Shown here: piece after piece, positions 25,506 through 34,980 of the stretch
How the letters are laid out: the number at the start of each line of letters is the position of its first letter
Numbering within the stretch: the first letter of the stretch is position 1
Source of the DNA: Bacteroidota bacterium
GTDB lineage: Bacteria; Bacteroidota; Bacteroidia; 2-12-FULL-35-15
Reading direction: 5' to 3'
NCBI GenBank assembly: GCA_016722565.1
Contig: JADKIU010000001.1
Location: 558,001 to 622,000, forward strand
Length of the DNA: 64,000 nt
Made by a program: the position numbers and the translations under genes
The notes under the pieces: generated by a model
What the model was told of the DNA's origin: nothing
Databases searched by the model: none
Seen by the model: the letters and a program-made list of their open reading frames with translations, nothing else

Positions 25506-28097
25506 ATGCAAAAAAGAATAAGTTCACTGCTTATACTTACCATTTTTTCGTTTTGCTTTACAATAGTTTATGCTCAGGATCTGAACTTTTATCACTACTC
25601 CGTAAGCGAAGGTCTGCCTAGTTCGCAGGTGCATGATATTGTACAGGGTAATGATGGTAATTTATGGTTTTCCACCGATCACGGCTTATCGCGCTTTGAC
25701 GGCTATTCCTTTAAAAACTTTACCACCGATGATGGCCTCACCGACAATGTTGTTTTTAAACTCTACAAACAACCCAACGGTGATATTTATGCCAGTACCT
25801 TTAATAAAACCGTGTTTTCGATCACCGGAAAAAACACTCCCGTTTTTAAAGCCTATCCCTACAACCAGCTGTTAACTGCCATCCCCGACTATTTTGTGGT
25901 GAACGGTATGCATGTGGCAGCCGACAAATCACTTTTTGTTAGCATCATCAACGGTACAGGCTATTTGCACATTGATGCAAACGGAAAAGTAATTGCAAAT
26001 AACATCACCATTCCTGATCTAGCGCCTGCGAATATTGTTTTATTGACTAAAAAGTATAGTTCCGATTTTTTTTACATTCAATCGAAAACATCAACCGCCA
26101 TTACCGGAAAGTGGGACAAACAAGTTACCTATTCACAAAAAGAACAAGATTGTGGAAGTAATTATACCCAAGCTTGTTATTTTCAAAAACAAAACATCGC
26201 TGTTTTTTCTACCCGCAATAAACTCATTCTTTTATCTCCTTCAGCAGATTCAATAGAAGTTCCTGTTTTGTACGAACCTATCTCCATGGGCATTTTAAAC
26301 GAGGATCAATTTTGGGTGGGATTTCGCTACGGAGGCATCAACGTGTATACTATAAAAGGGGAACAACAACAATCGTTTTTGGTTGGCAAGTCGGTAACCA
26401 AAATGTTTGTGGATCACGAAGGTGGTTATTGGTTTGGAACTTTAAGTGATGGTGTGTTTCATTCCAAAAGTTCGGTCATCAAAAACTTTAATCCGGCTGT
26501 TTCTGCCGACAACTGGATTCGGGAAATGACAAAGGATGAAAACGGAACCATTTGGATTGCCTATTACAATGGAAATATTTCACACCTCTCCAACAATCAA
26601 CTTTCGTTGGTTTATGAATCTTCGATAAAAAAGCCGGCATTGGTGAGTTACGATAAACATACAAAACGGACGTATTATTTTTCTGATCATAAATTGTTTA
26701 CTACCAACAACAAAAATCCGGTTTACGATTTACAAGGAAATCATATTAATATGTATACGCATTTCAACGATTCGGTTTTGTTTTCGACCTACCGTGGTGT
26801 AATGGTGTATTATAACGGACAACGAACTCCGATTGAAACGCAATCCCGAATAAATGACTTATGTTTTTATAAAGGCAAGTTCATGTTTGTGAGCAACACC
26901 GGTTTGTATACGTATGCCAACAAGCAACTAAAAAAGTATACCTGCAAAAACGATTCGCTCTTACAACGATTGATGGATATCGAATGTTGGACGGATAAGT
27001 TAGTGATGGCTACCAAGGGTTCGGGTGTATTGATATTGCAAGATGATGTGGTGTATAAAATTGACGAGAAGCAAGGACTCCGTGGTAAAATCGTGAACAA
27101 AGTGCACATCGAAAACGATTCGGTGGTATGGGCATGCACCAACAGTGGCTTGAACCGCATTGTATTTAAAAACAAAAAAGTAAAAAAGGTGGATGTGATT
27201 TCCAACCACAACGGATTAATCAGCAATGAAATTACGGATATTGAAATTGTAAACGATACAGTTTGGGTGGGTACACGCGAAGGCTTGTGTTATTTTCCAA
27301 AATCGATGTTGGATAAAACCATCACTACTACCACCAATTATTTTTTAAAAATAGATCAGTTTAAAGTAAATGATCAGGAGCGGGAAAAAACTTCTGAATT
27401 AAATTACAACGAAAATAGAGTTGAGTTTGGTTTTAAAGCCATTTCGTTTTTTGAATTCTCGCCCATGCAATACCGATTTAAATTACAAGGTTTGGAAACG
27501 GAATGGAATTATACCACCGCACTCAGTATTCGCTACACCTCATTGCCACCTGGCAACTATACCTTTATGGTACAAGCCAAAGGGAAGAATGCAAGTTGGG
27601 CGCAAGGGCAACAACAGTTTTCGTTTACCATTTTACCTCCTTTTTGGCAAACGTTGTGGTTTCGGTTGAGCGTTATTATTCTTATAGTATTACTTATTTA
27701 TTTGTTTTTCCGATTCCGCATCCTGACTTATAACCGAGATATTACCCGTGAGTTAATGCGTCAGGTATTAAAACGGTTGACCAAGAAAACCAACTATGTG
27801 GTTTTCAGGGAACAAGGAAAGGACATTCGTATTGCAACAAATACGATTTGTTTTGTAAAATCCGATGGTAACTATATTGAAATCCATACAGATACAGGTC
27901 GACATGTGATCCGATACAAGATTGGGGAGTTTTTGGATTTGGTTCCCGATCCGCTGGAATACCTTCGAATAAATCGTTCCTATATTATACGTATTGATAA
28001 GGTACAGTCGAAAAGCAAAAAAGATGTGACCGTTTGTGGCGAAAAATTGGCTGTAGGCGAAACGTATTTGGAGCAACTTTCAAAAATCAAATTTTAA
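25506..28097 (+). CDS. Membrane-bound propeller / Y_Y_Y / LytTR one-component regulator
   Basis: The start at 25506 gives a clean signal-anchor (MQKRISSLLILTIFSFCF); 25497 is possible. About 863 residues: N-terminal two-component-regulator propeller repeats (GLPSSQVHDI, GNLWFSTDHGLSRFDG, WIAYYNGNIS), then a Y_Y_Y domain (MQYRFKLQGLETEW ... LPPGNYTF). One membrane helix near 715-737 (VIILIVLLIYLFF) follows, then a cytoplasmic LytTR DNA-binding domain (FVKSDGNYIEIHT, YLRINRSYIIRIDKV). It lacks the histidine kinase usually following Y_Y_Y, so it should couple outside signals directly to DNA. The next gene, with paired repeats at its promoter, is a likely target. Confidence 0.85.
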   Translation: MQKRISSLLILTIFSFCFTIVYAQDLNFYHYSVSEGLPSSQVHDIVQGNDGNLWFSTDHGLSRFDGYSFKNFTTDDGLTDNVVFKLYKQPNGDIYASTFNKTVFSITGKNTPVFKAYPYNQLLTAIPDYFVVNGMHVAADKSLFVSIINGTGYLHIDANGKVIANNITIPDLAPANIVLLTKKYSSDFFYIQSKTSTAITGKWDKQVTYSQKEQDCGSNYTQACYFQKQNIAVFSTRNKLILLSPSADSIEVPVLYEPISMGILNEDQFWVGFRYGGINVYTIKGEQQQSFLVGKSVTKMFVDHEGGYWFGTLSDGVFHSKSSVIKNFNPAVSADNWIREMTKDENGTIWIAYYNGNISHLSNNQLSLVYESSIKKPALVSYDKHTKRTYYFSDHKLFTTNNKNPVYDLQGNHINMYTHFNDSVLFSTYRGVMVYYNGQRTPIETQSRINDLCFYKGKFMFVSNTGLYTYANKQLKKYTCKNDSLLQRLMDIECWTDKLVMATKGSGVLILQDDVVYKIDEKQGLRGKIVNKVHIENDSVVWACTNSGLNRIVFKNKKVKKVDVISNHNGLISNEITDIEIVNDTVWVGTREGLCYFPKSMLDKTITTTTNYFLKIDQFKVNDQEREKTSELNYNENRVEFGFKAISFFEFSPMQYRFKLQGLETEWNYTTALSIRYTSLPPGNYTFMVQAKGKNASWAQGQQQFSFTILPPFWQTLWFRLSVIILIVLLIYLFFRFRILTYNRDITRELMRQVLKRLTKKTNYVVFREQGKDIRIATNTICFVKSDGNYIEIHTDTGRHVIRYKIGEFLDLVPDPLEYLRINRSYIIRIDKVQSKSKKDVTVCGEKLAVGETYLEQLSKIKF

Positions 28098-28154
28098 TTC
28101 CTTCTTCCCGTCACAATTTTCTATTTGTTCATCCAAAACGCCATTTTCCTTTCA

Positions 28155-28188
28155 TGGGTTCGTCACTATTTTAAGGTGGGTTCGTCAC
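28155..28188 (+). promoter_or_regulatory. Direct repeats, probable LytTR binding site
   Basis: TGGGTTCGTCAC occurs at 28155-28166 and again at 28177-28188, identical and 22 bp apart, so both lie on one DNA face. LytTR proteins typically bind two direct repeats about two helical turns apart. A partial third copy, CGTCACAA, is at 28109-28116. The pair lies 41 bp upstream of the -7 box, a typical activator position. Confidence 0.6.
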
Positions 28189-28228
28189 AATCCCTCTATT
28201 TGATGGGGTTTTATTTTATTTTGGGGTA

Positions 28229-28236
28229 TAGTTTTG
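28229..28236 (+). promoter_or_regulatory. -7 box of the S74/T9SS surface protein gene
   Basis: TAGTTTTG fits TAnnTTTG, 25 bp before the ATG at 28262. There is no good TTG at -33 spacing, consistent with an activator-dependent promoter. Confidence 0.45.
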
Positions 28237-28261
28237 CGAGAAACTGTAAAATCCTAGTCAC

Positions 28262-31200
28262 ATGAAAAAACGAATAATAACATCATTGTTTCTGATGGGA
28301 GCCATCGGAATGAATGCACAACAAGGGGCAACAGGTCCAGCTATCTCAGCAACAGCCTCAACAGCTCAACAAGCAGATCACGCTTGGTACAGAGGAGGAA
28401 ATAACCCTGGTGGTCCAGCTGGCACTAAAAATATTTTTGGGACAAAATGGAACTCCCCTATTTTTACTCAAACTGCAGGTGCTAGCCGTATGCGTTTAAA
28501 TGGAAATACTACTTATTCTGTTAATGGTTATACACAGCCACGGAATGGTTATTTATTGTTGGGAGAAGATGGAACTGCAACTTTTGGAAATTTATATGGC
28601 GGTGCCGACCGCGGTGCATTTAGTTTATTGCATTTGAATGGTCCAGGAGGATTTGTTCAGGAGCTTGGTTATAGAAACTGGATGCAAACTGGAATAACGT
28701 TTACTAGCAATAACGATTTGATGTATGTTGGTCATCGTAAAGTAGGTGCTGGGCCAGATTTAACAGAAGCTGTAATCCAATGGAGTGATAATGGTCTGCC
28801 CGGAGCTCTTGGTCCCGATGTAATGAGTTTCAGATTTACTGGAGGTAATGGAACAGCATCTGGTGGAGTTGCAGATTTAGGTGGGCAGGATAATGACGGA
28901 AGAGAAATTGTTCGCGTTATGGGTAGCGGAAATGTTGGTATTGGTCCACGTTTCGTCAGCGCTGGAACATTATCTATTTCTCCAACAAGTCGTTTACACC
29001 AGCACAACGAAGATGGGACAAGTAGTTGGTATCAAATCACCAATCAATATTTAGCAGGAGGAGCGTTTACCAATCCGGGTCCAACAACAGTAACAGCTGC
29101 AGATGGTTTGCGTTTAGGAATTTTTGGAAATGCAAATCCAAATGCAAATGGTATTGCTATGTTGTACAATCAGGAATTGCGTCCATTGTTGTTTTCAACC
29201 AATGCCAATACAACTACAGCTACGGCTACATTAACTCAAGAGCGTGTACGTATTATGAGTTATAGCACACCAACAGCATTACTTAGTTCTGGTTATGGTG
29301 TAAACAATCCTTCACCAGGAACAAACCCTGATGCAACACGTGTAAGTATTTCGCACAATCCGGGCGCACCATTAACACGCCCATTATCCTTATTACATCT
29401 TGGTTATAACAACGATGCACTTGGAAGCCAATTCGGACACCGCCCTTGGATGGATGTTGGAACCTTTACTTCGCAAAATTCAAACAACATGTATGTTGGA
29501 TTAAAAGCAGGAGCAGCAGGACCAGAAGCAGCAATTAATTTCGGAGGGAATACAATACAGGTAATGCGTTTTACGCATACAAAACCAACAAGCCCATCTA
29601 CTACAACAGCTTCATTAGTCAGCGGATTAGAAATTGCTGAAATGTGGAGCAATGGAAATGAAGGAAGAACAGGATTTGGTGATATTGCACCACTGAATAC
29701 GGTTCATATCAAAGATTTTGGAACGCCTACAACAACACCAGGTGGTGGAAGTGGTTTACGTTTTGAGCATTTAAATACTACTACACCAACTATTCCAAAT
29801 CCTGGTTTAGGTCTTTTAGCGGTAGACGCAAACGGTGATGTTATTTATGTTGATGGTGCTTTAACTCCAGGCTCAGGATTGGGTAATGCTTGTGCATCAG
29901 GCACACCTTCGCCATTGGCTTCTAGTTGGGAAATTCCAATGAACAATTTTAATTTCCGTTTTGCTGATGCAGCAGGAACAGTGAATGATGGAGTAAACTT
30001 TGTGGGGATTGGTACATCATGTACACCAGCAGCTAAATTGGAAGTGATTCGTGGAGTTACTACTAATTCACTATCAACAGTAATTGCTAACCGAGTTGAA
30101 AATGCAGATATAGCAACTAATACTCCTTACATTGGATTCGGATATGCAACTTACGGTATTGCAAAAGGTACCAATCGTGAAAATGCAGGTGTGTATGGTA
30201 CTTCAGAAAATGCAATGACCAATGCCGGGGTAAGAGGAAATGTATCACAAACGTATGCCGGTGCATCCGCAGCGATGTTCAATACAGGAGTTAGTGGAGT
30301 AGCAAATAATGGAAGAACGAATGTGGGAGTTTCAGGAAGTGTGAGCTCAACAAATCCAATGACAGTATCAACTACTGCCGGTGGATTTACAGCTAGCGGT
30401 TCTAAATTAAATTATGGAGTACAAACCAATGCTTCAAGTAATTTAGCGGGAGCTGTAGATAACATGGGTACAAGTTCAACAGCAAATACCGCAACAGGTG
30501 GCACAAGCACTAATAACATGGCCACAAAATCAACTGCGAAAACCGAAACAGGTGCAGCAACCTTCAATAACATTGGCACCTTTTCAACTGCTCAGGCCGA
30601 TGCTGGAAGTACGACAGTAAATAACGTTGGAGTTGTGGGGATTGCTACTCTTGGAGCAGGAGCAACTGCAACAAACAGTATTGGTATTTATGGTGATGGA
30701 GCAGTTGCTGGCTATTTTACAGGAGTAGTTTTAACTTCTCAGCTACCAATTTCTTTTTCGGATCAAAAAATTAAGACAAATGTAAATACTATTGAAAGCG
30801 GACTGACCTTATTGAACAAATTAAATCCGGTGACGTATGATTACAAAATTGGTGAATATCCTGAATTAAATTTGAGCGACCGTTTACAATATGGTTTTAT
30901 TGCTCAGGAGGTGGAGCAAGTAATTCCAGAATTGGTTACCAAATCAACTAAGCCTGAATTTAAAGATGCAGAAGGAAATGTAATTAGCAAAGGTGGCGAA
31001 TACAAAGGAATTAGTTATAGTGGTTTAATTCCTGTATTAACAAAATCAATTCAAGAGCAACAAGTAATTATTGAAAAATTAATAAAAGAGGTTGCTGAGT
31101 TGAAAGAAATAGCCAAAGTAAATCCGGCAAACACTTCTACTACAGCAATTGCATCAGTAGAATTAAGTGATGTTAAATCAATTGTGTTGGATCAAAATAC

Positions 31201-31441
31201 TCCAAATCCATTTGCTGAACAAACATCTATTACTTATAATTTAACAGATGGTGTTCAAAAAGCACAAATGTTGTTCTACAATGTGGATGGAAAATTAATC
31301 AACAGCGTAGAACTTGACACAAAACAAGGAAGAGGACAGTTAAATGTTTTCGCAAGTGATTTAAGCAACGGTATGTATACGTATACTTTAGTAGTTGATG
31401 GTATAATCATTGACTCAAAACGTATGGTGAAAAGCAACTAA
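28262..31441 (+). CDS. Large surface protein with S74 intramolecular chaperone and T9SS tail
   Basis: The 1059 residues have a signal peptide (MKKRIITSLFLMGAIGMNAQ) and a long Gly/Asn/Thr-rich body to about 825 with repeats such as N-A-G-V-x-G-x-V and STA-rich segments. A peptidase S74/endosialidase-chaperone domain lies at about 830-935 (SFSDQKIKTNV, YGFIAQEVEQVIPELV, GISYSGLIPVL), then a coiled coil (QEQQVIIEKLIKEVAEL). The T9SS type A tail comprises TPNPFAEQT, LSNGMYTYTLVVDG and RMVKSN. It probably forms a trimeric fibre or adhesin. It lies directly downstream of the LytTR regulator. Confidence 0.8.
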   Translation: MKKRIITSLFLMGAIGMNAQQGATGPAISATASTAQQADHAWYRGGNNPGGPAGTKNIFGTKWNSPIFTQTAGASRMRLNGNTTYSVNGYTQPRNGYLLLGEDGTATFGNLYGGADRGAFSLLHLNGPGGFVQELGYRNWMQTGITFTSNNDLMYVGHRKVGAGPDLTEAVIQWSDNGLPGALGPDVMSFRFTGGNGTASGGVADLGGQDNDGREIVRVMGSGNVGIGPRFVSAGTLSISPTSRLHQHNEDGTSSWYQITNQYLAGGAFTNPGPTTVTAADGLRLGIFGNANPNANGIAMLYNQELRPLLFSTNANTTTATATLTQERVRIMSYSTPTALLSSGYGVNNPSPGTNPDATRVSISHNPGAPLTRPLSLLHLGYNNDALGSQFGHRPWMDVGTFTSQNSNNMYVGLKAGAAGPEAAINFGGNTIQVMRFTHTKPTSPSTTTASLVSGLEIAEMWSNGNEGRTGFGDIAPLNTVHIKDFGTPTTTPGGGSGLRFEHLNTTTPTIPNPGLGLLAVDANGDVIYVDGALTPGSGLGNACASGTPSPLASSWEIPMNNFNFRFADAAGTVNDGVNFVGIGTSCTPAAKLEVIRGVTTNSLSTVIANRVENADIATNTPYIGFGYATYGIAKGTNRENAGVYGTSENAMTNAGVRGNVSQTYAGASAAMFNTGVSGVANNGRTNVGVSGSVSSTNPMTVSTTAGGFTASGSKLNYGVQTNASSNLAGAVDNMGTSSTANTATGGTSTNNMATKSTAKTETGAATFNNIGTFSTAQADAGSTTVNNVGVVGIATLGAGATATNSIGIYGDGAVAGYFTGVVLTSQLPISFSDQKIKTNVNTIESGLTLLNKLNPVTYDYKIGEYPELNLSDRLQYGFIAQEVEQVIPELVTKSTKPEFKDAEGNVISKGGEYKGISYSGLIPVLTKSIQEQQVIIEKLIKEVAELKEIAKVNPANTSTTAIASVELSDVKSIVLDQNTPNPFAEQTSITYNLTDGVQKAQMLFYNVDGKLINSVELDTKQGRGQLNVFASDLSNGMYTYTLVVDGIIIDSKRMVKSN

Positions 31442-31467
31442 ACTTTAAATTAGAATTGCAAAGCAAT

Positions 31468-31493
31468 AAAGCCCCGAAATTATTCGGGGCTTT
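31468..31493. terminator. Bidirectional terminator
   Basis: AAAGCCCCGAA/TTCGGGGCTTT with loop ATTA, A-rich before and T-rich after, lies between the convergent surface-protein gene and the small gene at 31514. Confidence 0.85.
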
Positions 31494-31513
31494 ATTTTTA
31501 ACCATGGCAACAA

Positions 31514-31723
31514 TCAATTTATAAGCTCACAATCATAGGCATTCGCTTCAAGCACCGCAATGATGCTTTTGGGAACAATGGATTCTCCTTCTATGCGCAA
31601 CACCTTATCACAATCACATAAATCAAAATTGATTTTGTACTGCGGAAATGTTTTCGAAAGAATTTTCTGCACCAGCATGGCTTGTGTTTTTTCTACCACA
31701 TTTGTTTTGAAAATTTCTACCAT
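31514..31723 (-). CDS. Small HMA-like (ferredoxin-fold) protein without CxxC
   Basis: The 69 residues (MVEIFKTNVVEK ... ILSKTFPQYKINFDLCDCDKVLRIEGESI ... NAYDCELIN) have the beta-alpha-beta pattern and length of heavy-metal-associated domains. The metal-binding CxxC is absent, and DLCDCDK takes a different position. Such small proteins are common in Bacteroidota. Function is unknown. Confidence 0.6.
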   Translation of the reverse strand: MVEIFKTNVVEKTQAMLVQKILSKTFPQYKINFDLCDCDKVLRIEGESIVPKSIIAVLEANAYDCELIN

Positions 31724-31866
31724 TACTTAATCATTAAAAACATGTATTGACCTCAATTAGCACTTTTTCGTTCGTTGTTATTTAAATACAGCAAACAAGA
31801 AATCCGTTTTTATCCGTTATATCTGCGTCATCAGTAGCCTGCCCCGAGCAATTCAGTGTTCCATCA

Positions 31867-32364
31867 CTACATACCCATTTCATCTGCACTTGGACCATAA
31901 CTTCCCGGAATCGGAATGTTTAATAAACGTAAATACACACCCAACTGTGCACGGTGGTGTACAATTTGGCAATAGGTATGACGAATGGTTTCGGCCTTCG
32001 TAGCTTGCATCAAAATATCGTCTCCGCTGCGCAATGTCCAAATTTCGTTTAGCTTTTCTTCATCCGCTTTTTCAAGCGTTGCTTTTGCATCCGCCAAACA
32101 TTTTTCAAAATACGCAAGTAGCTCCTTTGTGTTTTTTAAGTCCTCCTGCTTGTAAGGCGTGGCACCAAAATTTAATTCACTGGTATGAATCACCATCGAT
32201 ACCCAAGTGGTTAGCTCGGCAATATGTATTGCTAAACTTTTCATGTTCATACTTTTTGGATGTGGTTTCCAATCGTATTTATCGTCCGGAACAATGGTTA
32301 ACATTTTACGTGTGGTGGCTGCTTCGTGCTCCATCTCTTTTACTAACATGGGAATTAATTTCAT
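31867..32364 (-). CDS. DinB-family four-helix protein
   Basis: The ATG at 32364 (MKLIPMLVKEMEHEAATTRKML) is preferred over an upstream extension without support; the protein has 165 residues. It shows the DinB layout with metal-type histidines in the second helix (SLAIHIAEL) and third helix (CQIVHHRAQLGVYLRLL), and the closing sequence LNIPIPGSYGPSADEMG that is common in Bacteroidota members. DinB-fold proteins include metal-dependent thiol-transferases and many of unknown activity. A monocistronic context is likely. Confidence 0.8.
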   Translation of the reverse strand: MKLIPMLVKEMEHEAATTRKMLTIVPDDKYDWKPHPKSMNMKSLAIHIAELTTWVSMVIHTSELNFGATPYKQEDLKNTKELLAYFEKCLADAKATLEKADEEKLNEIWTLRSGDDILMQATKAETIRHTYCQIVHHRAQLGVYLRLLNIPIPGSYGPSADEMGM

Positions 32365-32439
32365 CTTTTTAGGTTTTAGTTTATTAATGGTACAAACTAA
32401 CAACCGGCAAGTGACAACCCTATGTCAACAGTAAAAAAA

Positions 32440-33380
32440 TTATTTTTTGGCAATGGAGCGGGCAATTTCTTTTACCCGTTTGGTAAGGGAAACCGGCTGA
32501 AGAATGTCGGCCATATCGCCATACATAATGAACCAACGGGCGAAGCCTTCGAGTGAAGCCGTTAAAAAAGTCATTTCAACCTTTCCGTTCACTTCTTTTC
32601 TGAGACATAACCGTTGTAATATTTCTGTTCGCCAAAAAATTTGAGAATGTTTTTATCGAAACGAATCACTACGGTCTGCAATTCTTTTTCTTTCGAAATT
32701 TCTTTAAGGTAGGTTCTTAAAGTGGGATGCTCTTTGATAAACGACTCGTTGGTAAATTCAATTTTTGAAATGCGGTCGGTTCTGAAATTGCGATAATCTT
32801 TACGCAGGCGGCAATACGCAATGAGGTGCCAATGGTTGCTTTGGAAAAATACACCAACCGGTTCGATGGCTCTGTTTGTTTTTTCTTGCGAATGATTTGC
32901 AAAATAATGGATGTGCACTACATTTTTAGTAGCAATACTTTTTAAAATGGTTTGCAAAGGATTGGCGGTATTATTGTCCTTGGGCAGATAGCGGTTAGGA
33001 ACCACTTCAATGTGTTTTTCAAGAATTTCGAGATGATCTTTTTCACCGGCACGCAACACCGATTTTATTTTATACATCGCAGACTGATAACTTTCGCGGG
33101 TAGAAGCATCCGTTAATTTTTCCACTAATTTTTCAGCTGTTAAAAAAGCCGTGGCTTCTTCCTGTGTGAGCATGATAGGCGGTAGGCGATAGCCTTCCAT
33201 GATGGAGTAACCCACACCGGCTTCACCCACAAGTGGAATTCCGGCTTCTTCAAGGGTGCGGATATCGCGGTAAACGGTACGTAAGCTAATTTGAAATCGT
33301 TCGGCCAGGTCGCTTGCCTTTACCACTCTGCGCGATTGCAAATGAATTAAGATGGCGGTTACTCTGTCGATGCGGTTCAT
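32440..33380 (-). CDS. HTH/WYL-domain (YafY-like) regulator, frameshift near C-terminus
   Basis: The start is ATG 33380 (MNRIDRVTAILIHLQSRRVV). An N-terminal HTH_11 domain (ASDLAERFQISLRTVYRDI), a linker helix and a WYL domain (HIHYFANHS ... EPVGVFFQSNHWHLIAYCRLR) follow. The first frame stops at 32589 after YVSEKK. One base lost from the AAAA run at 32596-32599 (minus strand) explains this: restoring it continues as KEVNGKVEMTFL...LEGFARWFIMYGD to a TAA at 32440, the normal end for this family. WYL proteins sense ligands, often nucleic acid or nucleotides, and regulate transcription. Confidence 0.8.
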
Positions 33381-33386
33381 GGGGAA

Positions 33387-33415
33387 CAAATGTAAAATAA
33401 AATAAGTTCTGCCAA
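33387..33415 (-). promoter_or_regulatory. Complete Bacteroidota promoter of the WYL gene
   Basis: The minus strand reads TTG (33415-33413), 18 bp, then TACATTTG (33394-33387), followed 6 bp later by the ATG. This places the transcription start almost at the start codon. Confidence 0.6.
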
Positions 33416-33508
33416 AGGTGTCAATCGGTTAAAATAATAAACAAGTGTTTTTTAACGGACAAAATAGATTACTGAATAGTTTGAACTTCAACTATTCAAG
33501 AATAACGA

Positions 33509-33516
33509 TACATTTG
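33509..33516 (+). promoter_or_regulatory. -7 box of the ECF sigma gene
   Basis: TACATTTG lies 8 bp before the TTG start codon at 33525, again implying a very short or absent leader. Confidence 0.45.
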
Positions 33517-33524
33517 TAATCACT

Positions 33525-34109
33525 TTGTCGAACTTACAAAATACATTAACCCCGGAAAATTGGACAGCAGCCTACGCGGATGAGCTGTATGGCTATGCTA
33601 TGCACAAAACAGGGAAACAGGAATTGTCGGAGGATTTGGTGCAGGAAACTTTTTTATCTGCATTGAATGCAATGAGTCGATTTAAAGGAGAAAGCAGTGA
33701 ACGCACTTGGTTATTTGCCATCTTGAAATTTAAAATTGCAGATCATTATCGGAAAGCATCCACAAAGTATGAAGTCAGTTCCTCCACTTTTGGTGATGCT
33801 ACGGATGCTTTTTCAACGGCTTATTTTAATGAAGATGGTGATTGGATTGAAAGCGCAGCTCCTAAGGAATGGACTGCCGAGCATTTAAAAGCCATTGAAA
33901 ACAAAGAATTGGCAAATGCATTAAATGCCTGTATTGATAAATTGCCGGATAGTCAAAAGCGATTAATCCTGTTAAAATTGGTGGAGGAAGAAGAAACGGA
34001 AGTTGTTTGTAAGGAATTAAAGATCACTCCTACTAACTATTGGGTAATCATCCACCGGGCGAAGTTGCAATTAAGGGCATGCCTTGAAAAAAATTGGTTG
34101 AAAGCATAA
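33525..34109 (+). CDS. ECF RNA polymerase sigma factor
   Basis: The 194 residues start at a TTG (no ATG fits). Region 2 is at about 14-80 (YADELYGYAMHKTG, EDLVQETFLSALN, ERTWLFAILKFKIADHYRK) and region 4 at about 125-190 (ALNACIDKLPDSQKRLILLKLVEEEETEVVCKELKITPTNYWVIIHRAK, cited by its ends LPDSQKRL and WVIIHRAK). It directs RNA polymerase to a small regulon. The following gene is a putative anti-sigma factor, and a thioredoxin-fold gene comes next, suggesting an envelope or redox stress unit. Confidence 0.9.
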   Translation: MSNLQNTLTPENWTAAYADELYGYAMHKTGKQELSEDLVQETFLSALNAMSRFKGESSERTWLFAILKFKIADHYRKASTKYEVSSSTFGDATDAFSTAYFNEDGDWIESAAPKEWTAEHLKAIENKELANALNACIDKLPDSQKRLILLKLVEEEETEVVCKELKITPTNYWVIIHRAKLQLRACLEKNWLKA

Positions 34110-34151
34110 AAAAATAGTGGAAAGGTTGTGAGAATAAACACAAAATAACAG

Positions 34152-34430
34152 ATGAAAAAATTAATGAACTTAATTGTATTGTCGTGCCAAAGAGCAACAC
34201 TCTTGGTGGAGAAGAGCCATGCGCATCCGTTGTCGTTTATGGATAAATTACAATTACGTATTCACTTAAAAATTTGTGATAAATGTGCTGATTACGAAAA
34301 GCAAAGTCTACTCATTGAAAATACACTCAAAGCAAATCACCATAACTTCTCAAATCCTTCCGCCTTAAAATTGGCAAATACTTCTAAGGTGCGCATACAG
34401 CAGTCGATTGACGAACATCTGAAAAAATAA
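34152..34430 (+). CDS. Putative zinc-finger anti-sigma factor
   Basis: The 92 residues contain the zf-HC2-type H-x3-C-x2-C pattern (IHLKICDKCADYEK) after an N-terminal Cys (VLSCQRA). The gene follows the ECF sigma gene by 42 bp. There is no membrane segment, so it would be a soluble anti-sigma, possibly redox-sensitive through the Cys/His site. Confidence 0.75.
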   Translation: MKKLMNLIVLSCQRATLLVEKSHAHPLSFMDKLQLRIHLKICDKCADYEKQSLLIENTLKANHHNFSNPSALKLANTSKVRIQQSIDEHLKK

Positions 34431-34499
34431 TTCATTTTTTGTGTAAGGTTTTTGAAAGGTTCACTACTAATACAGTATAAACCATTAAACCCTCAAAAA

Positions 34500-34898
34500 A
34501 TGAAAAATTTAAAAACATTCATCACCCTCGTTGCCTTATTCTTTGGAATAGGCGCATTTGCACAAGACAATTCAAAAGTGATTGCACTGGTTACAAAAGC
34601 CAACTGGTGCCCTGCTTGCAAGGCCAATGGCGAGCGAATGGGTAAGGAAGTTTTTTCATCGTATACCAATGGCGATGTAAAAGTGATTGCAAACGACCTT
34701 ACGGATGATGCTTCGAAAAGTACCTGCAAAAAAGAAATTGAAGCGGCAGGGATTGCGGATGTTGCAAAAAATAGTAATTCAACCGGCATTATTACTTTAA
34801 TTGATGCAAAAACAAAAAAAGTAATTACCACAATCAGTGTTACCAAATCCACTGAAAAAATCAAAGCAGCCATTGATGAATCTTTAAAAAACTTATAA
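34500..34898 (+). CDS. Secreted thioredoxin-fold protein
   Basis: The ATG at 34500 gives a signal peptide (MKNLKTFITLVALFFGIGAFAQ) and about 132 residues. The redox motif is ANWCPACKANG. A second Cys in STCKKEIEAAG and a late cis-Pro-free strand make it an unusual periplasmic thioredoxin-like protein. It follows the sigma/anti-sigma pair and is probably under the same control. Confidence 0.7.
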   Translation: MKNLKTFITLVALFFGIGAFAQDNSKVIALVTKANWCPACKANGERMGKEVFSSYTNGDVKVIANDLTDDASKSTCKKEIEAAGIADVAKNSNSTGIITLIDAKTKKVITTISVTKSTEKIKAAIDESLKNL

Positions 34899-34907
34899 TT
34901 GAATATA

Positions 34908-34979
34908 TATTCAAAAACATCGGGAGGACAAGTTAGTAAAACGAGTTCTCCCGATTGTATAACTAACTTTTTTGAATAC
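34908..34979. terminator. Imperfect long stem-loop between the thioredoxin-fold and DUF4833 genes
   Basis: TATTCAAAAA...ATCGGGAG pairs with CTCCCGAT...TTTTTTGAATA. The inner 8-bp stem is perfect and the outer arms pair again. It ends just before the ATG at 34981, so it could be a terminator or attenuator between the two genes. Confidence 0.5.
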
Positions 34980-34980
34980 A

